A program made the translations under genes and the position numbers. The notes below the pieces were generated by a model. The model was not told the origin of the DNA. It ran no database searches and saw only the letters and a list, made by a program, of their open reading frames with translations. Source: Lachnospiraceae bacterium (GTDB lineage Bacteria > Bacillota > Clostridia > Lachnospirales > Lachnospiraceae). From it: 12,473 nucleotides of DNA. Within the stretch, counting starts at the first letter, position 1. Each line of letters begins with the position of its first letter. Where the stretch lies: contig JAJQCL010000111.1 of the NCBI GenBank assembly GCA_021202715.1, forward strand, positions 300 through 12,772, written 5' to 3'. Below, piece by piece: positions 1 to 5,388 of the stretch.

Positions 1-137
1 ACGACGGGCACGAGCCTCCCCACAAGCCTTACGCCGAATGCGGCTGCGGACATGATCACGACGGGCACGAGCACCACCACCACCACGAAGCGGCGAATGC
101 CGAGCCTCCGCAGGCCATGCCCGACGACGGGCACGAG
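1..137 (+). repeat. In-frame 14-bp repeats encoding DGHE metal-binding units
   Basis: The 14-mer ACGACGGGCACGAG occurs at 1-14, 58-71 and 124-137. Offsets are 57 and 66 bases, both multiples of three, so each copy encodes the same Asp-Gly-His-Glu unit in the ATPase frame. Between them lie a Cys-Gly-Cys-Gly-His-Asp-His stretch and five consecutive His. The DNA identity, including codon choice, suggests recent duplication of a metal-binding unit. The repeat may continue to the left of the window. Confidence 0.8.
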
Positions 138-2255
138 AAGCGGGTCTACATCCTGGAGAATCTCGGCTGCCCCAACTGCGCCGCCAAGATGGAACAGCGC
201 ATCTGGGATCTGCCCGGTGTCACTGACGTCTCCGTCACCTACGCCACAAAGCAGCTGCGCGTCACCGGGCCGAACCCGGACCGTCTGGTTCCCCAGTTTC
301 AGGAGATCTGCGCCTCCATCGAACCGGAGGTGCGCGTCGTCCCCCGGAATGCCGCTCCCAAAAAGAGCGAAACGGAACCGGAGACAGGCAAGGCCGGGAA
401 AAAAAGCGGCCTCTCCGAGGATACCAGAGATCTGCTGACCATCGTGCTCGGCGCCGTTCTTTTCATCGTCGGCGAGGTCCTGGAGCATCAGGGACTGGAG
501 CTGTCCGTCACTCTGCCCATTTTCCTCATCGGCTATCTTATCCTCGGCGGTGAGGTCCTGCTGACCGCCTTCCGCAACCTGACCCGCGGCCAGGTTTTCG
601 ATGAGAATTTCCTGATGAGCATCGCCACGCTGGGGGCTCTCGCCATCGCCGAATATCCTGAGGCGGTGGGCGTCATGCTCTTCTACCGCATCGGAGAGTT
701 CTTCGAGCAGAAGGCTACCGAGCGCAGCCGCTCACAGATCATGGATGCCATCGACCTTCGCCCGGAGGTGGTCAATCTTCTGGTCGGAGAAGCTGTGCGG
801 GTCATCCCTGCGGAGGAAGCCCAGGTGGGCGATATTCTTCTCGTACGCCCCGGCGACCGCATCCCTCTGGACGGCGTCATCGTCGAGGGCGAGAGCCGCC
901 TCGACACCTCCGCCATCACCGGCGAGCCGGTGCCTGTCGCGGTCAGCATCGACAGCGAAGTCCTGTCCGGCTGCGTGAATACCTCCGGCCAGTTGAAGCT
1001 CCGCGTGACGAAGCCGCTGGAGGAGTCCATGGTAACACGGATTCTCGACTCGGTGGAAAACGCGGCCGCCAGCAAGCCGCAGATTGACCGCTTCATCACC
1101 CGTTTTTCCCGGGTTTACACGCCCTTTGTGGTAATCCTGGCTCTGTGCACGGCCATCATTCCTTCCATTGCCACCGGAAACTGGAACCACTGGGTCTACA
1201 CGGCACTGACCTTCCTGGTCATCAGCTGCCCCTGCGCCCTGGTTCTCAGCGTCCCGCTGTCCTTCTTCTGCGGGATCGGCGCCGGTTCCAAACGCGGCAT
1301 CCTCTTCAAGGGCGGCGTGGCTGTGGAACAGCTGGCCGGTGTGAAGGCCGTTGTCATGGATAAGACAGGCACCATCACCGAAGGCAACTTCGTCGTTCAG
1401 GAAATCTGCCCTGCGGGGGATTTCCCTGCGGAAGAGCTGCTCTCCCTCGCCGCCGGTGCGGAGCAGAATTCCACCCACCCGATCGCTCACAGCATCGTCA
1501 CGGCGGCACAGGAGAAATCTCTCCCTCTGGCCAGCCCGTCGAAGCTGGAAGAAATCGCCGGACACGGCATCCGGGCAGAGATCGACGGACGTCTTGTGCT
1601 CTGCGGCAACCGCAAGCTCATGGAGGAATCCGGCATCGACCTCACGCAATATGAAAAGAAGGGCTTCGGCAGCGAGGTTCTTCTGGCTGTCGACGGCGTC
1701 TACGCCGGACATTTGGTGATCGCCGACACCATCAAGAGCAACGCCAAGAGCGCCATTGCCGGGTTAAAGAAGCTCGGCGTTACCACCGCCATGCTCACCG
1801 GCGACGCCCAGGATTCCGCGGAGGCCGTGGCCGCCGCCACCAGCATCGACGAAGTCCACGCCCGGCTGCTGCCCCAGGATAAGCTGACCGAGCTTGGCGA
1901 GATCCGCAAAGCTCACACCAGCGTCATGTTTGTCGGCGACGGCATCAACGACGCCCCGGTCCTGGCCGGCGCCGATGTGGGTGCGGCCATGGGAAGCGGC
2001 GCTGACGCTGCCATCGAGGCGGCCGACGTGGTCTTCATGAATTCCAATATGGAAGCCATCCCTCAGGCTGTCCGCATCGCGCGCTTCACCCGCCGCATTT
2101 CCTGGCAGAATGTGGTCTTCGCCCTGGTCATCAAGGCTCTGGTCATGATCCTCGGCCTCTTTGGCATCGCCTCCATGTGGATGGCCGTGTTCGCCGACAC
2201 CGGCGACACCATGCTCTGCGTACTCAACGCCGTGCGGATCCTGTATAAGAAATAA
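3..2255 (+). CDS. Heavy-metal P1B-type ATPase (Zn/Cd/Pb exporter), 5'-partial
   Basis: ATP-driven efflux pump for soft divalent cations in the cytoplasmic membrane. Numbered from the internal ATG at 117, it has an HMA-like metal site (Cys18-Pro-Asn-Cys21), actuator TGEP at 268, the membrane CPC motif at 371-373, the phosphorylation motif DKTGT with Asp415, the HP motif (His454), the hinge GDGIND at 607-612 and an Asp in the last membrane segment (Asp694). CPC plus the late Asp fits the ZntA/CadA (P1B-2) type rather than copper pumps. The reading frame stays open to base 3 and encodes a Cys/His-rich tail with a run of five His and three DGHE copies, so the Met at 117 is probably internal and the real start lies left of the window. 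The 712 residues after Met117 already cover a full core. It ends just before a terminator shared with the converging gene. Exact metal is inference; the family is secure. Confidence 0.95.
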   Translation, partial: DGHEPPHKPYAECGCGHDHDGHEHHHHHEAANAEPPQAMPDDGHEKRVYILENLGCPNCAAKMEQRIWDLPGVTDVSVTYATKQLRVTGPNPDRLVPQFQEICASIEPEVRVVPRNAAPKKSETEPETGKAGKKSGLSEDTRDLLTIVLGAVLFIVGEVLEHQGLELSVTLPIFLIGYLILGGEVLLTAFRNLTRGQVFDENFLMSIATLGALAIAEYPEAVGVMLFYRIGEFFEQKATERSRSQIMDAIDLRPEVVNLLVGEAVRVIPAEEAQVGDILLVRPGDRIPLDGVIVEGESRLDTSAITGEPVPVAVSIDSEVLSGCVNTSGQLKLRVTKPLEESMVTRILDSVENAAASKPQIDRFITRFSRVYTPFVVILALCTAIIPSIATGNWNHWVYTALTFLVISCPCALVLSVPLSFFCGIGAGSKRGILFKGGVAVEQLAGVKAVVMDKTGTITEGNFVVQEICPAGDFPAEELLSLAAGAEQNSTHPIAHSIVTAAQEKSLPLASPSKLEEIAGHGIRAEIDGRLVLCGNRKLMEESGIDLTQYEKKGFGSEVLLAVDGVYAGHLVIADTIKSNAKSAIAGLKKLGVTTAMLTGDAQDSAEAVAAATSIDEVHARLLPQDKLTELGEIRKAHTSVMFVGDGINDAPVLAGADVGAAMGSGADAAIEAADVVFMNSNMEAIPQAVRIARFTRRISWQNVVFALVIKALVMILGLFGIASMWMAVFADTGDTMLCVLNAVRILYKK

Positions 2256-2300
2256 AAACGGCATCAGCCGGAAAAAATCCTTACGCACCCTTGCGTATAC

Positions 2301-2353
2301 AAAAACGACGGTACAGCCACAATCGTTCTGAATGTGGTGAGCCGTCGTTTTTT
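2301..2353. terminator. Bidirectional Rho-independent terminator between convergent genes
   Basis: AAAAACGACGG (2301-2311) is the exact reverse complement of CCGTCGTTTTT (2342-2352), with an inner CCACA/TGTGG stem (2317-2321 with 2333-2337). There is a T-run on the + side and, read on the - strand, another T-run from the leading A-run. It lies between the metal ATPase (+) and the membrane protein gene (-) and can serve both. Smaller hairpins without T-runs lie just upstream at 2259-2270 and 2282-2297. Confidence 0.85.
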
Positions 2354-2418
2354 ATGCTGTGACACAAGAGCCAAAAAGCCTGGAAGAACACTGGATTTAC
2401 AGGAATCGGCCGTCACTC

Positions 2419-3195
2419 TCAGGATTCCGCAACCGCGGCCTCCAGCGCCGCGACAAAGGTGTTCAGCTCTTCATCCTCCATCAGCGCCGCGTCATACGCT
2501 GTCTGCACTTCCTCCTGCCAGGTGGAGAGGAAATCATCCGCCGCGGCCGCCTCCGTCACACACTGGTTCATCTCCTCGTCAAAATACGTCGTCCCGCCGA
2601 AGGAATACGGAATCAGGCGAAGTGTTCCCTCTTCATCCGTCCTCACATAGGCGGGCATCAGTTCCGGCACCGACGTTTCAATCCCAACGAACTGCATGGA
2701 GCAGGAAAGGTAGACCGCGTACTCCCCCTTCTCCGCCCCGTCCGCCGTGTAAACGACAAAGTCCTCATAGGCTTCAATGAATTCGCCCTGTTCGGCTGCC
2801 TGCGCCGCATCCAGAGTGACAGAGGCGTCCAGAACGCTGTTCAGCGTGTCCGTATCGGTCGTCAGCAGCGCCTCATAATACCGCTGCACCAGCGAAGTAA
2901 TCTCTCCCTCCTCGTCCCTCGTCCATATCTTTGAAGTGATCGTCCCCGCCGCGACAGACTTTTCCGCCGCCTCCCCCTCCGCTTCCGAGGTGGAGTTTTT
3001 TGATTTCCTAATCACCAGCGTCACAATCCCAGCCACCGCCAGCACACACACAAGAAGCAGCGCCCGCTGGATTCTCTTTCTTTTCCGCTGCTTCGCCCTC
3101 CAGTTCCAGTCGATCGTGTAGGCGCTCTTTTTCCTGCGTTTTTTCTCCGGCCTGCGCCGGAACATCCTTCTGAACTGCCCAGTCCTTCTCAGCAT
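2419..3195 (-). CDS. Single-pass membrane protein with extracytoplasmic domain, unknown function
   Basis: 258 aa. The first 43 residues are extremely Arg/Lys-rich, followed by one membrane segment at about 44-62, a short Ser/Glu-rich spacer, and a soluble acidic domain (about 95-258). By the positive-inside rule the basic N-terminus is cytoplasmic and the C-terminal domain faces outward. The section from about 95 to 200 (long helix with an RYYEAL-type start, then strands) resembles NTF2-like lipoprotein or stalk domains, but this is pattern resemblance only. No cleavable signal peptide or lipobox was seen. The start is supported by GGGGAGGAAGAG about 3 bases before the ATG; an alternative Met lies at residue 11. 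It follows the HTH protein gene by 34 bases, so the two are probably co-transcribed, and it ends at the shared terminator at 2301-2353. The function is not recognised. Confidence 0.8.
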   Translation of the reverse strand: MLRRTGQFRRMFRRRPEKKRRKKSAYTIDWNWRAKQRKRKRIQRALLLVCVLAVAGIVTLVIRKSKNSTSEAEGEAAEKSVAAGTITSKIWTRDEEGEITSLVQRYYEALLTTDTDTLNSVLDASVTLDAAQAAEQGEFIEAYEDFVVYTADGAEKGEYAVYLSCSMQFVGIETSVPELMPAYVRTDEEGTLRLIPYSFGGTTYFDEEMNQCVTEAAAADDFLSTWQEEVQTAYDAALMEDEELNTFVAALEAAVAES

Positions 3196-3229
3196 CCGCT
3201 CTTCCTCCCCCTGTCATACTCCCAGAGTA

Positions 3230-4069
3230 TCATAAAGCCGTTTCTGAATCAATCTTTGTTCGCATCCTTTTCAGTACCTCACTTTTCAGCAAAAGCGTAC
3301 TCCGGGATGTCGCTTTGACCGGATGAAGTTTTCCCCGGCGAATCAGATCCTGAATATTCTGTCGGGAGCAGTTCAGGATCTCCGCCGCCTCACTGGTATT
3401 GATGATGCACCGGGCCGTAATGACGTAAAAATCTTCCATCGTCAGCGGGACAGCTTCTCCACTTTGATATAAAACGTAGTCCGGGATACTCATATTCTCA
3501 TCCCAGGAAACGCCATGTCCCCCGGTCTCTACCCTTACTTTGTCAAACAGTTCTCCTCTTTTCAGCAGAATCGAAAACCGCGTGTGCGCCTCAAGCCAGC
3601 CCGTCAGATCACATTTTCGAACCTCTCCGTCCCGGAAAAAGACCAGCAACGTATTGCGACCCAGTGAGAGCACATCCTCAACCCGTCGCTCAAAACGTGC
3701 CTGTATCTGCGGCGGCAACTCTTCCTCTTCCAGAGGAGTAAGATAGCAGTCATCCTGTGCGCACCGGCCCATCGCCAGCAAAAGCAGTTCGAATTCATCG
3801 TATTCCTTCAGGCCATTGTCCTTAAGCACCTGCCCGATATTCTGTCGATCCGGGGGGACGATCCTTTGCTGCACCCAGACCTTACTCCAATGAGAATCAA
3901 CGGTCTTCTCCCCTTTTTTTACGAAAGAAGATAAAAGCAACGGCGTTTCCCATTCATTTGCGTCCTCAGGAAGTTCAATATAAAACCGCTTTTCCGCTTC
4001 ATAATAGAGGAGCCACGCCAGATCCTTCTTCTCCTCCGCGCTCTCATCCCTGATTGCAAAGATTCTCAT
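3230..4069 (-). CDS. DUF2442-like / helix-turn-helix protein, probable DNA-binding autoregulator
   Basis: 279 aa, cytoplasmic. Three parts are visible. Residues 1-115 form an unrecognised N-terminal domain with aromatic-rich motifs (RQNIGQVL at about 75-82, YDEFELLL, GRCAQDDCYL). Residues about 128-203 resemble DUF2442 (an acidic DG turn, DLTGWLE, then FDKVRVETGGHGVSWDE). Residues about 224-268 form a MerR/excisionase-type helix-turn-helix (NTSEAAEILNCSRQNIQDLI, then a basic wing and KSEVL). DUF2442 proteins are often encoded beside DUF4160 toxin-like partners; no DUF4160 is visible here. The ATG is preceded by AAAGGTGG. The upstream 33-aa mini-ORF overlaps its first 26 bases, and both lie under a consensus promoter with operator-like palindromes that the HTH domain could bind. 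Base composition looks more AT-rich than the flanks, consistent with an accessory insertion. Domain calls are from pattern memory; the role is inference. Confidence 0.75.
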   Translation of the reverse strand: MRIFAIRDESAEEKKDLAWLLYYEAEKRFYIELPEDANEWETPLLLSSFVKKGEKTVDSHWSKVWVQQRIVPPDRQNIGQVLKDNGLKEYDEFELLLLAMGRCAQDDCYLTPLEEEELPPQIQARFERRVEDVLSLGRNTLLVFFRDGEVRKCDLTGWLEAHTRFSILLKRGELFDKVRVETGGHGVSWDENMSIPDYVLYQSGEAVPLTMEDFYVITARCIINTSEAAEILNCSRQNIQDLIRRGKLHPVKATSRSTLLLKSEVLKRMRTKIDSETAL

Positions 4070-4145
4070 AAACGCACCACCTTTTCCAGATCATCTCCCA
4101 TATCTTATCCCGCAGAATTTGAGGGATCACGTCATCTCTGCCCAT
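4044..4145 (-). CDS. 33-aa mini-ORF leading the HTH operon (leader or small protein)
   Basis: ATG at 4145 is preceded by a near-perfect Shine-Dalgarno AGGAGGGG (4151-4158) at ideal spacing, and the whole lies directly downstream of a consensus promoter. The peptide (starts MGRDDVIPQIL, then Trp-rich, cationic, ends NLCNQG) has no recognised family. It overlaps the start of the HTH gene by 26 bases in another frame, which suits translational coupling. The inferred transcript start falls at about 4157-4159, so the ribosome site would sit at the extreme 5' end of the mRNA. Alternatives are a decayed gene start or a chance ORF within a long leader. The signals are strong but the product is unsupported by homology. 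Confidence 0.5.
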   Translation of the reverse strand: MGRDDVIPQILRDKIWEMIWKRWCVYENLCNQG

Positions 4146-4164
4146 AAACACCCCTCCTGCTGGA

Positions 4165-4193
4165 AGTATACTCAATTGCTTGTCGTATGTCAA
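4165..4193 (-). promoter_or_regulatory. Consensus sigma-A promoter of the HTH operon
   Basis: On the - strand, TTGACA (4193-4188) is followed after exactly 17 bases by TATACT (4170-4165). This is a full -35 match and a 5/6 -10 match. It drives the 33-aa mini-ORF, the HTH protein and probably the membrane protein gene. Confidence 0.85.
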
Positions 4194-4201
4194 GTGCTTG
4201 A
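4172..4201. promoter_or_regulatory. Paired 12-bp operator-like palindromes in the HTH promoter
   Basis: On the + strand, TCAAGTGCTTGA (4190-4201) is a perfect palindrome with a 2-bp centre overlapping the -35 box. TCAATTGCTTGT (4172-4183) matches it at 10 of 12 positions and lies in the spacer next to the -10 box. The offset is 18 bp. Placement over both promoter elements is typical of repressor sites; autoregulation by the downstream HTH protein is inference. Confidence 0.55.
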
Positions 4202-4348
4202 GCGTGGAATCCTGTTTTCTCACACGAGCAAATGATCTGTAGCTACGAAGGAGGCTTTTCACAGGCCAAATAGGTTCCGATGTCTTTATACTTTTTTAGT
4301 TTTCCGGGAAACTTTTTAGAAATTCATAATTTTCATGTCACAACACAT
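4202..4348. other. Non-coding AT-rich spacer
   Basis: No supported gene. It holds one hairpin (AGTTTT at 4298-4303 with GAAACT at 4308-4313, loop CCGG) followed by five T on the + strand, which would be a weak terminator if anything is transcribed rightward here. It also has an orphan GAAGGAGG at 4247-4254 with no start codon at usable distance. Confidence 0.4.
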
Positions 4349-4441
4349 TCACATTTCGCCGGTATCATATGAACCATAAGAGAAAGAAAGCAAAGACCCA
4401 TCCGGGGAGGCTTTCCCGGATGTTCCATATATCGAACACAT
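4349..4441 (-). CDS. Possible 30-aa peptide with good ribosome binding site
   Basis: ATG at 4441 follows GAGGAG by four to five A residues, identical to the context of another ATG at 4517 (part of a 15-bp repeat). The 30-residue product (MCSIYGTSGK... ending YDTGEM) is Ser/Gly/Tyr-rich and unrecognised. The same frame could be entered at the ATG at 4513, giving 54 aa with a basic middle. It overlaps the 41-aa candidate; at most one of the two is likely real. Confidence 0.2.
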   Translation of the reverse strand: MCSIYGTSGKASPDGSLLSFSYGSYDTGEM

Positions 4442-4490
4442 TTTTCTCCTCTTTCGTTTTACAAACGGCGGCCGCAAGGCCGTCTGACAT
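4365..4490 (-). CDS. Possible 41-aa small protein with hydrophobic C-terminus
   Basis: ATG at 4490 opens a 41-codon frame ending TGA at 4365-4367. The product starts MSDGLAAAVCKTKEEKN and ends in a hydrophobic Trp/Phe/Leu-rich tail (PGWVFAFFLLWFI), short for a full membrane span. GAGG abuts the ATG, so initiation would be poor unless coupled: a 7-codon ORF (4517-4494) with its own GGAG stops two to three bases before it. A competing ORF in another frame (4441-4349, 30 aa) has a better ribosome site. Composition is plausible for a small membrane peptide, but there is no homology support and either frame may be chance. Confidence 0.25.
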   Translation of the reverse strand: MSDGLAAAVCKTKEEKNVFDIWNIRESLPGWVFAFFLLWFI

Positions 4491-4528
4491 CCTCTACTTT
4501 TTGTAGTTTTCATACATTTTTCTCCTCT
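4438..4528. repeat. 15-bp perfect direct repeat containing CTCCTC
   Basis: ACATTTTTCTCCTCT is present at 4438-4452 and again at 4514-4528, 76 bp apart. Read on the - strand each copy is a GAGGAG ribosome site plus ATG. Read as + strand RNA each is a pyrimidine-rich anti-Shine-Dalgarno segment in an otherwise hairpin-rich region. No second function for the identity is evident. Confidence 0.75.
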
Positions 4529-4529
4529 C

Positions 4530-4558
4530 AAAAAGAGCGCCGATGAGGCGCTCTTTTT
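4530..4558. terminator. Orphan bidirectional Rho-independent terminator
   Basis: AAAAAGAGCGCC and GGCGCTCTTTTTTT flank a GATGA loop, a 12-bp stem with T7 on the + side and T5 on the - side. No annotated gene ends here on either strand: the HTH operon starts to the left and reads away, and the regulator operon starts to the right and reads away. It therefore implies a transcript from the 4202-4530 gap, or insulation of the regulator promoter. Confidence 0.8.
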
Positions 4559-4572
4559 TTGTCATAATAGGA

Positions 4573-4593
4573 AAATCCTGTGAAATAAATCCT
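4573..4593 (+). promoter_or_regulatory. Direct repeat AAATCCT-N7-AAATCCT upstream of the regulator promoter
   Basis: Two identical 7-mers spaced 14 bp end three bases before the -35 box of the two-component operon. This is a typical position for an activator. A similar repeat (TTATCCT-N7-TTATCCT, also followed by GTG after the first copy) occurs before the PepSY gene at 6832-6852. Binding by the encoded response regulator is inference. Confidence 0.45.
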
Positions 4594-4596
4594 CCT

Positions 4597-4625
4597 TTGA
4601 CATTCCCCTTCGTCTGGACTATACT
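4597..4625 (+). promoter_or_regulatory. Consensus sigma-A promoter of the two-component operon
   Basis: TTGACA (4597-4602), 17-bp spacer, TATACT (4620-4625). The predicted start near 4632 leaves a leader of about 75 bases before the regulator ATG, with no strong structure seen in it. Confidence 0.85.
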
Positions 4626-4707
4626 GACACTGCAGACACGGATTTCTAACCTTTCCTTAATAATCATCGTATATACTTACCCCAGCTTTCCAGAGAGGAG
4701 GACAACC

Positions 4708-5388
4708 ATGCGCATTCTTTTCGCGGAGGACGAGCGGGATCTGAACCGCATCGTCACGCAGAAACTGACTTCTGACGGATACAGTGTGGACAGCTGCCTG
4801 GATGGGCAGGAGGCGCTGGACGCGCTGGCCTGCGCGGAGTACGACGCAGTAATTCTGGATATTATGATGCCCGGCGCCGACGGCTATACGGTGCTGCGGG
4901 CCCTGCGGGACGCCGGTAAGAAGACGCCGGTGCTCTTCCTGACAGCGCGGGATTCGATTGAGGATCGGGTGAAGGGACTGGATGCCGGAGCCAACGACTA
5001 TCTGGTGAAGCCCTTCTCCTTCGAGGAACTGATGGCCCGCATCCGCGCCATGACCCGCATTTCTCACGGACACGCCACCAGTGAGCTGTCGATAGGCGAT
5101 CTGGTCATGGACTGCGCGGCAAGACGCGTCACCCGGGGCGGCCGGGAGATCTCCCTCTCCGCGAAGGAATATGCTCTGCTGGAGTACCTGATGCACAATC
5201 AGGGCATCGTCCTCTCCCGGGAGAAGATCGAGGATCACATCTGGAATTATGACTATGAGGGCGGCACCAATGTCGTGGACGTGTATATCAGCTATCTGCG
5301 CCGGAAGATCGACAGCGGGCAGGATGTGAAGCTGATCCAGACCGTGCGCGGCCAGGGCTACGTCCTGCGGGAGGGTCCCAAATCGTGA
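4708..5388 (+). CDS. OmpR/PhoB-family response regulator
   Basis: 226 aa cytoplasmic transcription factor activated by phosphorylation. The receiver domain (1-115) shows the acidic pair Glu7/Asp8, phospho-acceptor Asp51 in ILDIMMPG, switch Thr79 and Lys101 in LVKPF. The C-terminal winged helix (about 128-222) contains the family pattern LSAKEYALLEYL, a recognition-helix region around VVDVYISYLRRKI and the wing VRGQGYVL. The start was chosen at 4708 because AGGAGG sits six bases upstream and the protein then begins MRILFAEDE as in the family; upstream in-frame starts lie in the promoter region. The sensor gene overlaps its stop by four bases (GTGA), so this is a cognate pair. The target regulon is unknown; the PepSY gene and its own promoter are likely targets because they share a direct repeat. 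Confidence 0.95.
   Translation: MRILFAEDERDLNRIVTQKLTSDGYSVDSCLDGQEALDALACAEYDAVILDIMMPGADGYTVLRALRDAGKKTPVLFLTARDSIEDRVKGLDAGANDYLVKPFSFEELMARIRAMTRISHGHATSELSIGDLVMDCAARRVTRGGREISLSAKEYALLEYLMHNQGIVLSREKIEDHIWNYDYEGGTNVVDVYISYLRRKIDSGQDVKLIQTVRGQGYVLREGPKS

Larger units (their letters stand above)
4381..4558 (+). ncRNA. Candidate trans-acting small RNA ending in a terminator
   Basis: A rightward transcript through here would fold into hairpin CATCCGGG/CCCGGATG (4399-4406 with 4415-4422), hairpin CGGCC-GCAA-GGCCG (4469-4482, GNRA-type tetraloop), a small CTAC/GTAG stem (about 4497-4509) and the terminator at 4532-4556. Unpaired CTCCTC segments sit between them, a layout like Gram-positive sRNAs that pair with ribosome sites. 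There is no coding gene upstream on the + strand that would need this terminator. No convincing promoter was found, so the 5' end is arbitrary. Confidence 0.3.

Noticed and set aside
732..1712. Long antisense ORF (326 codons) opposite the metal ATPase
   Set aside because: GC-rich shadow frame: no ribosome site, no recognisable domain, and the opposite strand carries all P-type ATPase motifs.
4044..4262. 72-codon version of the mini-ORF starting at 4262
   Set aside because: It starts at GTG without a ribosome site and reads through the promoter; only the 33 codons from ATG 4145 have signals.
4670..4677. Second promoter for the regulator (TATATACT near 4672)
   Set aside because: No acceptable -35 element at 16-18 bp upstream; the promoter at 4597-4625 is far better.
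4543..4707. N-terminal extension of the response regulator (281 aa version)
   Set aside because: It would translate the terminator T-run and the promoter itself; ATG 4708 has AGGAGG and the family-typical N-terminus.
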